Under the pieces are notes generated by a model that saw only the letters and a list, made by a program, of their open reading frames with translations, searched no databases and was not told the DNA's origin. Both the position numbers and the translations under genes were made by a program. A stretch of DNA of 43,285 bases, from NCBI RefSeq assembly GCF_000293785.1, contig NZ_AKZI01000082.1:1-43285 (forward strand), written 5' to 3'. Shown here piece after piece: positions 31,916 through 40,610 of the stretch. The DNA is from Rhodovulum sp. PH10. Lineage in GTDB: Bacteria > Pseudomonadota > Alphaproteobacteria > Rhizobiales > Xanthobacteraceae. Position 1 is the stretch's first letter, and the number at the start of each line of letters is the position of its first letter.

Positions 31916-32215
31916 TTATACGATGAACGCCAGTTCAGGGAATGTTGGGATAAACGGATTTGACAGGGATGCCCATGTTTTCTCATAGAACGCAACTATA
32001 ATTGGCGCCTGCTTGACTTCGATCAAGTATCGCACATCCGGTACGCGCGTGCAATCAAAGGGCTGCTGTAGGTAGCACGAGAAAGCACCGGCGGGAGATC
32101 TTAAAATACTTGATGAGTACAGGTTGCGGCGTACCACATTGAGTTTGGGGAACTTTCGTTTCCCGAGACATGGAATGGCTGTGGCGAGCCCGTTCATCGC
32201 TATTGGCTGATGCAT
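31916..32215 (-). CDS. Unknown 99-residue protein between SbcC and GajA
   Basis: A 99-residue frame whose translation (KRKFPKLNVVRRNLYSSSIL, then YLIEVKQAPIIVAFYEKTWA) reads like a genuine small alpha-beta protein and not like the arginine/alanine-rich noise of spurious frames here. It sits 10 bases after the sbcC stop and 60 bases before gajA on the same strand, so it would be co-transcribed. No family recognised; a regulator, inhibitor or remnant of a longer gene are all possible. The start at 32215 is not supported by a clear ribosome-binding site. Confidence 0.45.
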   Translation of the reverse strand: MHQPIAMNGLATAIPCLGKRKFPKLNVVRRNLYSSSILRSPAGAFSCYLQQPFDCTRVPDVRYLIEVKQAPIIVAFYEKTWASLSNPFIPTFPELAFIV

Positions 32216-32225
32216 TTGCTGGCGA

Positions 32226-35200
32226 TTATTGCGCTTCAGGCGCGACGATTTTTACCGTGCTTCGTCCGGCCCCTTGCCGGACAAGGCGTACCTGCACCGG
32301 TATGCGGTCTTTCATCGCTTCGACATGACTGATGACGCCGACAGTGCGGCCCTGACTGCGCAAGGTTTCCAGGGCATCGATCGCGATCTCCAAGGTGTCG
32401 GCGTCGAGCGAGCCGAAGCCTTCATCGATGAACAGGGTGTCCGCGAATGATTGCCGCCCCCCGAGGCCCGATAGGGCAAGGGCGAGCGCGAGTGACACAA
32501 GAAACCGTTCACCCCCCGACAGGCTGCGTGTCGACCGTACTTCGTCGGCCATGTCGCAGTCGATAATGTGGAGGCCGAGGTCTTGCGCCGCCCTCTTTAG
32601 GCGGTAGCGCGGCTTCAGACTGGCGAGATGCGTATTCGCAAGCTGGACAAGAACGTCGAGGGTGAGGTTCTGGGCAAAACGCGCGAAGCGATCCCCGGTG
32701 CGAGAGCCGATCGCCGCGTTGATGTCTTTCCAGATCTTCGCGGTAGCGGTGGCGGCGGCGATCTCGGTTTCCAGATCAGCGAACAGTTTCCGTTGTTCGT
32801 CATCGTTCGCAAGTTCGTTTGTAATCGCGCCGATGCGCAGCTGATAGCCTTCCCGGTCGGCATCGAGCTTGGTGCGTTCCCCTTCAAGTTCGGGTTTCGC
32901 AACTTCAGGTCGCCCGCCCGTCGAGGCGGTAGCGAGATCGGCCTGACGCTCTGTGAGTGCGGATTTCGCCTCGACGACCTTGTTATCGGCACTGGACAAA
33001 GTTCGGCGTAGTTCGTCGACCTCTGCCATATCGAGTGCGAGAAGTTCGGTGACTTCGGGCTCGCCGAGCTGTGCCTGCTGCAATTGGATAATGAACACCC
33101 GGTCGGCGTTGGCGGCTTCTGACGTAAGAGTGTCGCGTTGCTGGGTCAAAGATGCGACGGCTTGCGTGGCCGTTGCGAGGGCCGCAGTCGCAGTCGTCGA
33201 GACCGCTGAGAGACGGTCTTTGTCTGTTTGGGCTTGTTGCCGCTCTCTGTTGACGCGGCTTCGATGAACGTCCGTGGCCTCACCGCCGAGCAGCCCGGCC
33301 CGTGCGTGGACCTTCTCGTCGAGCGCAGTCTTTCGGGTTTCGACATCGCGCTTGGCCTGTTCCGCCAAACTCTTCGCGGCATTCGATTGAGAACGTGCTT
33401 CGGCGGCTTTCGGCGCGAGTTCGATTCTGTGCTTCTCCGCCGACTCGCGGTTCATTTTCTCGCTCGACCACGCTTCGACCAGGTCAGCGAGGCTCTGCCT
33501 CGTGGCTTCGGGATCCTGATCGAGGTCTTCAGGGGATGCTTTTGCCAACCGCAGCCACGGCAGAAGATCATCATCGACGGCATGGAGCGTGGACTTTGCA
33601 GAAGCCAGCTCGGCCTTGGTCGTGGCGGACGCGGACGCGGCTACTGACAACGCGTTTTGCGTGCGGGTCCGTTCTGCAAGGCGCGTCTCGAACGCTCTAT
33701 TGAGGGTGTCCCGCTGGCTTGTGAACCGAGCGATTTCTGTCTTGAGCTTGGTGGCTTTGGCGAGATTGTTCCTCGTTTCGTCCAGCGCCACCCCTGCATG
33801 ATCGAAAGCCTTGGCGATTGTGTCCGGGGCATCGATAGGCGTGGTTGGGCAGAGGACCGGGATTTCAAGTGATCCGGCCAATTCTTCATAGATACGATGA
33901 CCCGTCACGTAGGCGTCCGTTTCCGCTCGCATCTGAGCTTCGGACCGGTCGGCAGCGCTCCGTGCCTCCGCCTGCTTCGCAGTGGCCTTCGTTGCGCGCT
34001 TCTCAGCGTCGAGCAACGCATTCCGGCCTTCCGCGAGTTCTCGTTCGGCAGCCCCAAGATCAGCGCGCAGACCGGATGCGATTTCTCGAAGCGTAGCGTC
34101 ACCATGGACAGGATGTTCAATGGACCCGCAGACCGGGCACGCCTCACCTTCGACGAGGCGATCACGCAGGTGAGCGGCGGCGTCTGATGTCGCATCCTCG
34201 GCTCGGGCAAGAGGTGCGGTCAGGGCCTCGATCTTCGCCTCTGCCATTTTCATCGCGGTCGTGGCCGTGGCATTGTCCTGGGTCGCCTGGCGAAGGTCGT
34301 TTTCAGCCGTGGCCAGATCGGCCCGAGCTGTGGCGGCATTCTTCGCGGCGGTTTCGTAATTCTGCGCCGCACGCCGGAGGTCTTGCAAGGAAGTGCGAAG
34401 CCGGGACAGGAGGTCGCTCCGGGCCGTCAGACCCGGCTCGTCGAGGTCGGACAACTCGGCCGTGAGGCCGGACAGCCCTTTCGCAACCTCGTCACGCGCA
34501 GCCATGTCGCGCGCATCAGCCGTGTCAAGTTCGGCGATCTCTCCTTCAAGTTTGGAATGAGTTGTTTCGTGCTGTTCAAGAGCCCCAGCCTGGCTCTGTA
34601 TTGTTCCAACGAGCGATATTCGCCGGTCGATCTTTTCGTTGATCTCTTCCCACCGGTCGGCGAGAGGCTTCAGGTGTTCTAGAGATGAGAGTTCGCGGTC
34701 GAGACGCGCGCAATCCTCTGCGGTCGTGTTGACCTGCGATTCGAGCTGGGTGGCGATGTCCTCCAGTCTCGCATGCTCGTCGTGGAGTTGGGCGGCGCGT
34801 CCTTCCGCACCAGCAACTTCGCTCCTGGCCGTAAGGATGTCGGCATCAAGCCGCGTGGCCTCGGTCCATACCGGCCCATACTCTTTGAACCGGCGTTCGA
34901 AGTCATTGAGGGCGTCAATAGCTGTGCGAACAGCCGCGGCTGCCTCTTCCGCCTGTCTTTCGACTTCGGTGGCGTTTCCGGATGCTTCGACCAACTTCGC
35001 TTCAATCGTCTGAAGGTTCCCGCGCTTTTCCGCGCGGCGCGTGAAAGCGGGACGGATGCGTTCCGCTGCGTCGATCCGGATCAGACGTTGACGTTGTGGC
35101 GTTAGCCGCTCGACCTCAGCCAGAGCCTGGTCGAGCGTCCCCCTGGCCTTTTCGAGATTAGTCTCTGCAAGATCGATAGCAGTGTGCCGCGCCAGAAGAA

Positions 35201-35975
35201 GGTCGATTTCCGATCGGCGACGCGTTGCTGTCGCCGCGACGGTTTCCAGCGTCAACTTCTCGTCGGCCCGTGTCTTTCGGTCGTCCTCCGACAGCAGCCG
35301 AAAATCCTGCCTGCGGCCTTCGAGCAACTGGACGGCTTGCTCCGCGGCCGAGCACTGGTCATACGCCTTTTTGGATATCTCGCGGTAGACGAACGTTCCG
35401 GTAATCTTTTCGAGTAGTTCTGCGCGTGCGTTGGCATCGGCGCGCAAAAGCGCATCGAAATCGCCCTGGGCGAGAAGGACGGTGCGGCGGAACTGGTCAT
35501 AGGACAGCCCGGTGGTTCGCTCGACGGCGGCTTTGACACCCGTGAGGTTGGCTTCAACCACCGTCCCGTCGTCGATCTTCTTGAGCGAAACCGAAACTTT
35601 CTGCAGCGAGCCCGTCACCTTGCCGCGCGCGCGGCGCGCGGTCCAGTTCGCTCGGTACCGCACTCCGTCTATGCCGCGATAATCAACCTCGGCGAAGCCT
35701 TCAGCTGCCCCCCGCCGGAGGCACGTCCTGGAATCGTTGGAAAGGATTTCTTCGCCGATGTCGGGCAGAGACTCCCGAAGCCCGTCTCCCGCGAGCCGGG
35801 GGCAGCTCGCATAAAGTGCAAGGCACAGGGCGTCGAGAATGGATGACTTGCCACTTCCGGTTTCGCCCGTGATCGCGAACAGTCCTGCCGATGCGAGGGG
35901 CTCGGCATCGAGGGCGATTTCGAAACTGTCTGCGAGGCTGGCGATGTTTCGGCCTCGAATGGCGAGGATGCGCAT
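32226..35975 (-). CDS. sbcC: SbcC/Rad50-like ATPase subunit
   Basis: A 1249-residue SMC-like ATPase that pairs with SbcD to bind and cut hairpin and protein-blocked DNA ends. Features seen: Walker [21 protein letters not shown] (about residues 34-53), two long antiparallel coiled coils full of AxxEA-type heptads, the zinc-hook cysteines [10 protein letters not shown] near residue 612, the [19 protein letters not shown] signature and the Walker [22 protein letters not shown] near the C-terminus. It is longer than E. coli SbcC (about 1050). Its start lies 3 bases after the sbcD stop. In a chromosomal core this would be repair; here it stands within a defence-type block. Confidence 0.95.
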   Translation of the reverse strand: MRILAIRGRNIASLADSFEIALDAEPLASAGLFAITGETGSGKSSILDALCLALYASCPRLAGDGLRESLPDIGEEILSNDSRTCLRRGAAEGFAEVDYRGIDGVRYRANWTARRARGKVTGSLQKVSVSLKKIDDGTVVEANLTGVKAAVERTTGLSYDQFRRTVLLAQGDFDALLRADANARAELLEKITGTFVYREISKKAYDQCSAAEQAVQLLEGRRQDFRLLSEDDRKTRADEKLTLETVAATATRRRSEIDLLLARHTAIDLAETNLEKARGTLDQALAEVERLTPQRQRLIRIDAAERIRPAFTRRAEKRGNLQTIEAKLVEASGNATEVERQAEEAAAAVRTAIDALNDFERRFKEYGPVWTEATRLDADILTARSEVAGAEGRAAQLHDEHARLEDIATQLESQVNTTAEDCARLDRELSSLEHLKPLADRWEEINEKIDRRISLVGTIQSQAGALEQHETTHSKLEGEIAELDTADARDMAARDEVAKGLSGLTAELSDLDEPGLTARSDLLSRLRTSLQDLRRAAQNYETAAKNAATARADLATAENDLRQATQDNATATTAMKMAEAKIEALTAPLARAEDATSDAAAHLRDRLVEGEACPVCGSIEHPVHGDATLREIASGLRADLGAAERELAEGRNALLDAEKRATKATAKQAEARSAADRSEAQMRAETDAYVTGHRIYEELAGSLEIPVLCPTTPIDAPDTIAKAFDHAGVALDETRNNLAKATKLKTEIARFTSQRDTLNRAFETRLAERTRTQNALSVAASASATTKAELASAKSTLHAVDDDLLPWLRLAKASPEDLDQDPEATRQSLADLVEAWSSEKMNRESAEKHRIELAPKAAEARSQSNAAKSLAEQAKRDVETRKTALDEKVHARAGLLGGEATDVHRSRVNRERQQAQTDKDRLSAVSTTATAALATATQAVASLTQQRDTLTSEAANADRVFIIQLQQAQLGEPEVTELLALDMAEVDELRRTLSSADNKVVEAKSALTERQADLATASTGGRPEVAKPELEGERTKLDADREGYQLRIGAITNELANDDEQRKLFADLETEIAAATATAKIWKDINAAIGSRTGDRFARFAQNLTLDVLVQLANTHLASLKPRYRLKRAAQDLGLHIIDCDMADEVRSTRSLSGGERFLVSLALALALSGLGGRQSFADTLFIDEGFGSLDADTLEIAIDALETLRSQGRTVGVISHVEAMKDRIPVQVRLVRQGAGRSTVKIVAPEAQ

Positions 35976-35978
35976 AGT

Positions 35979-37205
35979 TCAGACCTCGACCCGCAATTGA
36001 TCGAATGCCGCTTTATGTTCGGGTTCCGGCGTCACACCATGGGTCTCGGTGAAGGCGCGCTCGAACAGGTCCATGGGATCGCATTCGGTGAGGTTCATCA
36101 TGACCGGCGATGGCCCAGCTTCCTCGGAGGATTGAGGTCGCTCGATTTTGATGCTGGCGCACCTGACCGGATACTCGGCGAGAATCTGGTCGACCTCCGC
36201 GATCAACCCCGCTGCCGGTCCGTCGGGTTCGACGACGACGTGGAGGAAGGGTCGACTTTCCACCGGGCAATCGGGGTCGAAGGCCAGCTGTGTGAGCGTT
36301 TCGGAAAGCGCGCGCGACGTGACGCCGCCGGTTTCAGGAACACGTATACATGGGACAGTCCGCGGGAGACGGACGTGCTCACACTGAACAGCGCCGTCGT
36401 GCAGCTCGATGAGGCTGACCCCGTGCTCGTACGGAAGTTCCGTTGCCGAAAGGGGAAACGGCGATCCGGAATAACGCACGTTGCGGCGGGCGACCTGCTG
36501 GGGCCGGTGCAGGTGGCCGAGCGCTACATAGGCGAGGTCGGTGGGAAAAATGTCGTGGGGCACGGCGTGCTCGCCGCCAACGAGAATGCGACGTTCGGCG
36601 CCTTCGCTTTCCTGAGTGCCGGTGCAGTGAAGGTGGCCAGTGGCGACGAGTGGGATCAGTCCGGCATGAGTCCGAGCGGCGGCATACGCTTTGGCATAGA
36701 GTTCGCGGGTAGCACGGACGATTGGGGAACCGGGTTCGTCTTCGGTCTGCTGTAAAGCCGGAAGATCAGCGCAACGCAAATAAGGTATCGCAAGTCCGAA
36801 AACGCGAATGTTTCCAGATTCATCACGCAACGGCACGAGATGTCTGTCTAGGTCGATCGAACCTCCCTGCGAATGCATGATCCCGACGGAATGGACGCCG
36901 ATGGTTCGAAGCAGGGCTGCGGGTGCCTCCAGCCGCCCCGCCGGGTCGTGATTGCCCGCGACCATAATCGTCGTAAGCGTCGGCCGACGCTCGCGCATCG
37001 CCAGCAGGCTCTCATAAAGAAGCTGCATCGCTTCGGCCGACGGATTGATTCCGTCGAAGACGTCACCGGCAACGATCAGCGCATCGACAGCTTGTGCGGC
37101 GACAAGGTCGGAAAGCGTCTGAAGGAAAGCCCGGTGCTCGACCTCGCGAGTCCACCCGTTCACGGTCTGACCAATATGCCAATCGGCCGTATGCAAAATC
37201 CGCAT
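35979..37205 (-). CDS. sbcD: SbcD/Mre11-like nuclease subunit
   Basis: A 408-residue metallophosphoesterase nuclease. The five motifs are present: MRILHTADWHIGQ (residues 1-13), AGDVFDG, GNHDPAGR, TGHLHCTG and ALGHLHRPQ. With SbcC it forms a 3'-5' exo- and hairpin endonuclease complex. The ATG at 37203-37205 opens directly with the first motif; a longer in-frame start at 37241 adds residues unlike the family. The short gap to sbcC (3 bases) shows one operon. A 428-base gap separates it from the exonuclease I gene upstream. Confidence 0.95.
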   Translation of the reverse strand: MRILHTADWHIGQTVNGWTREVEHRAFLQTLSDLVAAQAVDALIVAGDVFDGINPSAEAMQLLYESLLAMRERRPTLTTIMVAGNHDPAGRLEAPAALLRTIGVHSVGIMHSQGGSIDLDRHLVPLRDESGNIRVFGLAIPYLRCADLPALQQTEDEPGSPIVRATRELYAKAYAAARTHAGLIPLVATGHLHCTGTQESEGAERRILVGGEHAVPHDIFPTDLAYVALGHLHRPQQVARRNVRYSGSPFPLSATELPYEHGVSLIELHDGAVQCEHVRLPRTVPCIRVPETGGVTSRALSETLTQLAFDPDCPVESRPFLHVVVEPDGPAAGLIAEVDQILAEYPVRCASIKIERPQSSEEAGPSPVMMNLTECDPMDLFERAFTETHGVTPEPEHKAAFDQLRVEV

Positions 37206-37633
37206 TGCTCCCCCCTGCCACACCCGCGCATGGTGCACCATTCGCGAAGAACGCGCAGGGTGCTCTCATACTTGTACACAGTCCAGACCAGCTACCCGCG
37301 AGGCCGAAATCAACATCTTGTCCGAAAGCGCTTAATTATCGGCCGCTTCTGGGGATACATAGATAGCAACCTAGTGTCTCGATAATAGGATATTCATCCT
37401 GCGTCGCAAAGGCCCCACTTGAAGGTCAGCCTACGCCAAGTACGAATTATCCTAGTTTAACATATGGAGTATTGATTTATTCTTTCGTCGATGGTTGCGG
37501 CCTTGCTGCGGTTGCAGCTCCGCTACGCATCGCCTTTCCGGCCCGTTCGCCTCCGCTCGATACCCAGACTCCTTCCTGAGAAAGCACCGGACGAGGCGTA
37601 GAAGAGCCCAGCCTTATTCATCCCGAACGAGCC
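37206..37633. other. Intergenic stretch between exonuclease I and SbcD
   Basis: No gene can be supported. AT-rich parts (37320-37480) likely contain the sbcDC promoter on the minus strand. A 45-codon minus-strand frame near 37480-37617, ending in STKE-stop, has no recognisable family and could be debris of a lost gene between exonuclease I and SbcD. Confidence 0.4.
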
Positions 37634-39061
37634 TTACGCAGCTCCTGTTGTGGAAGCTCTGATGAGCGCGGAAGCCTGCTGTGAGCACTCAATAAAATGC
37701 TGCCGGTGACCATTTAGAAGCTCGTGCTCGTGCGCTTCACACTTGGCAATGAGGTCTTCAAGCTGCGCCAGCGCCTTCGACACGGTCATCCATGGCACAT
37801 CGCCGTCCGAGCCAAGCAGCCGCCGCGCCCGAGCGCGGTCATATTCTTGGCAGTCGGATGCGCAGAGGAGGTCAGGCCGTTCGACATGGATCAAGTGGTT
37901 GCCAATGGTTCGGAGCCGCTGATCGGCAAAACGCGGAACGATGGCCGGGCGCTGTTCCCACGGCGCCGCATGGAACTGATCCATCAGCACCGTATCCGGG
38001 TTCGAGAAGAAGCCATTGTAAATCTGCATCTCGACATGCGGCGATGGTGCCCATACGCCAATCGAGGTCTGGAAGGCGGCGTTGAGGCGGTTGCGAAGCG
38101 CCTCGTCCGTATGGAGTAGATCGGCGCGGCGTTCGATCTCTTGCATGCCGAGCCGCATCCCGGCGGTAATGGGCGGAGCTTCGTCGCACGGCACCAACAT
38201 CGGGCAGGCGTTCGATTTGAGTTTCCGCATGGGCTTGGGCGAATGGCCCATCCGTTCCACGAGCTGGTCGTCCGACAAACCGGCCAGTTCCTCCGGATCA
38301 ATCGCGAGATTGTAGACGTAGAATTCTGACGGGTTGACCTGGTTCGCGCCGATCGGTGTCACGAACCACGAAAATGGGCAGCCGAAGAAGTAGTCAGCAA
38401 CGCAAAAAATCCGCTCGCCGGAAACGAAATCGACAACGGAAGCCTTATTGCTGAAGCGCATGAAGGTCGACCAGACGTCGGGAGCGCGGTCCATCAGTAG
38501 GCGGCACAGGAAAATCGTCGCCTCGACATCCGCCAAGGCGTCGTGCGCGTTCGCGTGTCTGAAGCCATTGGCTGGCGCAAGGCGATCGAGCTTGAAGTCC
38601 GTCTTCCCATCCGACCCCACAGGAACCGTGAGCGCCTGCGGCGCGAACGTCAGGGCTGCCTGCGCCATCCGCAGCGCATCGGTCCGCGCGTTGCCGCCGG
38701 TATTGGTCAGGTAGGGAGCATGCAAGGTCTTGTAGAGCGCTTGCCGGAACAGGTGCTCATCGAACCGGAGCGAGCTGTAGCCGACGAAGATCGCCGGACT
38801 CCACGAAAGCAGCTTGGCGCGGATCGCGCACATCATTTGGTAGTGTGTGGGTAGCGAGGCATCGAGCAGCCGCGCGCGCGTGGTGCCTGTGACCCGCATG
38901 GCACCCGGGGAGGGCACGATATGCGGCATGAGGCGGCAGCGCGCCTCGAACCGATCAATCTCCTTCAGCTCCGGGTCCGTGCGGATCGCCGCGAACTGAA
39001 GAATCTGGTCGAACGTGGTATTGGTGCCAGTGGTCTCGGCATCATAAAACACGAATCCCAT
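37634..39061 (-). CDS. sbcB: Exonuclease I (SbcB-like, DEDDh 3'-5')
   Basis: A 475-residue exonuclease I. The first motif FVFYDAETTGTN (residues 3-14) gives the first D and E. FVGYSSLRFDEHLFRQAL (about 92-110) and HANAHDALADVEATIFLCRL (about 174-193) give the remaining aspartates and histidine, so DEDDh is complete. The C-terminal SH3-like/Exo_C region (RFADQRLR, and the long final helix RARRLLGSDGDVPW onward) is present, making it a full exonuclease I of normal length. It acts on 3' single-stranded DNA. It is on the same strand as SbcD/SbcC but 428 bases upstream; the closest gene upstream is ImmA/IrrE, 27 bases away. SbcB with SbcCD suggests an exonuclease-based DNA-clearing cluster. Confidence 0.92.
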   Translation of the reverse strand: MGFVFYDAETTGTNTTFDQILQFAAIRTDPELKEIDRFEARCRLMPHIVPSPGAMRVTGTTRARLLDASLPTHYQMMCAIRAKLLSWSPAIFVGYSSLRFDEHLFRQALYKTLHAPYLTNTGGNARTDALRMAQAALTFAPQALTVPVGSDGKTDFKLDRLAPANGFRHANAHDALADVEATIFLCRLLMDRAPDVWSTFMRFSNKASVVDFVSGERIFCVADYFFGCPFSWFVTPIGANQVNPSEFYVYNLAIDPEELAGLSDDQLVERMGHSPKPMRKLKSNACPMLVPCDEAPPITAGMRLGMQEIERRADLLHTDEALRNRLNAAFQTSIGVWAPSPHVEMQIYNGFFSNPDTVLMDQFHAAPWEQRPAIVPRFADQRLRTIGNHLIHVERPDLLCASDCQEYDRARARRLLGSDGDVPWMTVSKALAQLEDLIAKCEAHEHELLNGHRQHFIECSQQASALIRASTTGAA

Positions 39062-39088
39062 TTACGCCCCCATCGTGGGTATGCGGAG

Positions 39089-39622
39089 CTATCCCAATTC
39101 AGTTAGCTTCCGCATTCGGTATTCAAGCGCTTGCCTACTTACCCTGAATTTCTTCGCCAGCGCTTCGAGTGATTTTTCGTCGTCAATGTCGATCGACTTC
39201 CCGGCAAGTGCCTGCTTCAAGAAACTCATCGGCATGAGGAGTGCTGAGGCAAACCTGTTCGCAGCGATTTCCAATTGCTGCGTGCCGGTCGCTGATATGG
39301 CGTCGCGCATAAGGATCGGGAAACCCTTATCCACATGGACTTCGGCTGTAATCATGTCCTTGTGGAGCACGAGATGGCCGATTTCGTGGGAGATTGTAAA
39401 GCGTTGACGGTTGGGATGGTGCAGCGCGTTAACGCCGATGATGGGAACGCCATCCTTGATAAAAATCATGCCCGATAATTCTTCGTCGAGCGGCGAGAAG
39501 CGAACTTGCGCACCGAGACCTTTTGCAACTTTTTCTACTGGAATGGGCAGGCTACGAATATTCAGGCTTGCTAGTGTTTCTTCTGCGCGTGCTTCTGGAT
39601 CATCGCTTTGTTTTCTTGCCAT
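39089..39622 (-). CDS. ImmA/IrrE-family metallopeptidase
   Basis: A 177-residue zinc peptidase with the motif TISHEIGHLVLH (HExxH at residues 79-83) and a downstream third zinc ligand region ISATGTQQLEIAANRFASAL. ImmA-type proteases cut cognate XRE repressors after a DNA-damage or infection signal and so switch on mobile-element or defence genes. The gene overlaps the XRE gene by 23 bases, so the pair is one cassette. Its neighbours (exonuclease I downstream, ubiquitin-like operon divergent) are the natural targets of such control. Confidence 0.93.
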   Translation of the reverse strand: MARKQSDDPEARAEETLASLNIRSLPIPVEKVAKGLGAQVRFSPLDEELSGMIFIKDGVPIIGVNALHHPNRQRFTISHEIGHLVLHKDMITAEVHVDKGFPILMRDAISATGTQQLEIAANRFASALLMPMSFLKQALAGKSIDIDDEKSLEALAKKFRVSRQALEYRMRKLTELG

Positions 39623-39989
39623 GGCCCCCCTCCGGTAGTGGTGGTGATTCTGGTGCAGCTTCTGCGAATACGCGCATGACCTGCTCGCGATATTGCGGCT
39701 TCAAGTCGGCGGGTAGCGGCACGGTGGGGGCGACCGCCGCCTTGCCGCGTTCCTCCGTGGTGGGACGCAGGTCCTTGTCGGGTAGGAGCGCTTGAGGCTC
39801 GATTTCGAGCGCTTCAGCCAGCGCAAAGAGCTGGTGAACCAGCACGTTTTGCCGACCGGTCTCGATATTGGCCACGGTCGCGCGGGACATCCCGACTTTC
39901 TCAGCAAGAACTTCTTGCTTCAGCTTGAAGGTCTTGCGCCGCTGTCGCACGCGCTCGCCAATAATGGGGTAGATCCATTTATGGTCCAT
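39600..39989 (-). CDS. XRE-family repressor paired with ImmA/IrrE
   Basis: A 129-residue DNA-binding protein: GERVRQRRKTFKLKQEVLAE, then KVGMSRATVANIETGRQNVL is the XRE helix-turn-helix; a Pro-rich linker (APTVPLPADLKPQYREQVMR) follows, plausibly the part cleaved by the partner protease. The ATG at 39989 is chosen because it starts at the short pre-helix region; the longer frame to 40052 adds residues that overlap the operators. It is divergent from the ubiquitin-like operon with 153 bases between the starts, containing two palindromes. Confidence 0.92.
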   Translation of the reverse strand: MDHKWIYPIIGERVRQRRKTFKLKQEVLAEKVGMSRATVANIETGRQNVLVHQLFALAEALEIEPQALLPDKDLRPTTEERGKAAVAPTVPLPADLKPQYREQVMRVFAEAAPESPPLPEGGHGKKTKR

Positions 39990-40018
39990 CCCGCGTGTGT
40001 AGAGATTCGCATTTATTT

Positions 40019-40067
40019 TGTCAACGAAAATCACATTGTGATCTAAGAGCACAATTAATTTGTGCTC
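40019..40067. promoter_or_regulatory. Control region shared by the XRE/ImmA cassette and the ubiquitin-like operon
   Basis: Two palindromes: ATCACA-T-TGTGAT (40030-40042) and GAGCACAA-TTAAT-TTGTGCTC (40047-40067). On the minus strand TTGACA (40019-40024) with a weak TACACA (39996-40001), 17 bases apart, can serve the XRE gene. The palindromes fit binding sites for the XRE repressor, and their position lets one protein control both the XRE/ImmA pair and the four-gene operon. Confidence 0.6.
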
Positions 40068-40142
40068 ATGACTCGCATTTACCCGCGCGCCGTGCTATGT
40101 GAGGGGCTCAAGACAACAAAAGGGTCAAGGAGGCCCTTCCAG

Positions 40143-40610
40143 ATGGAACAGCAACACGCAGATCAGGGGGTGCAGGTCCATATCGACCAGCACGCCTATA
40201 CGTCGCCGACCCCCACGACGGGGGCGGCGCTCTATGCTCTCGCCCACCTCGGCGACGAGGACGAGCTCTACCGCGAGGTCGACGGCAACCGCGAAGACGA
40301 GTTGGTGGCCAAGGACGGGGAGCGCTTCTACCTGCGCGCGGACGAGCACTTCCACAGCGCCAAGCAACGCGAGCGAGCGTTCAAGATCGTCATCAACGGC
40401 GAGCCGGTGGTGGTGCGTAAGCGGGTGCTGACCTTCGACGAGATCACCCGGCTGACGTTCCCGGGCCTGCCGACCGGCCCGCAGATCGTCTTCACGGTGA
40501 CCTTCAAGAAGGCTGCCGGGCCCTTGCATCAGGGCACGTTGCTCCCGAGCGGCACCGTCAAGATCAAGAACGGCACGATCTTCAATGTCACGCGCACTGA
40601 TAAGTCGTAA
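40143..40610 (+). CDS. Tandem ubiquitin-like protein (multiubiquitin domain family)
   Basis: A 155-residue protein made of two ubiquitin-like units. The second (about residues 84-150: FKIVINGEPVVVRKRVLTFD, then GPQIVFTVTFKKAAGPLHQG and GTLLPSGTVKIKNGTIFNVT) fits the prokaryotic Multi_ubiq family. The first (about 8-75: VQVHIDQHAYTSPTP, then GAALYALAHLGDEDELYREV) is a more diverged copy of the same fold. There is no terminal Gly-Gly, as usual for this family, which ends in an aromatic/Asn-Val-Thr tail; here NVTRTDKS. It is presumably the modifier for the E1-like enzyme next door. AAGGAGG lies 8-14 bases before the ATG at 40143. The next gene overlaps by 26 bases. Confidence 0.85.
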   Translation: MEQQHADQGVQVHIDQHAYTSPTPTTGAALYALAHLGDEDELYREVDGNREDELVAKDGERFYLRADEHFHSAKQRERAFKIVINGEPVVVRKRVLTFDEITRLTFPGLPTGPQIVFTVTFKKAAGPLHQGTLLPSGTVKIKNGTIFNVTRTDKS

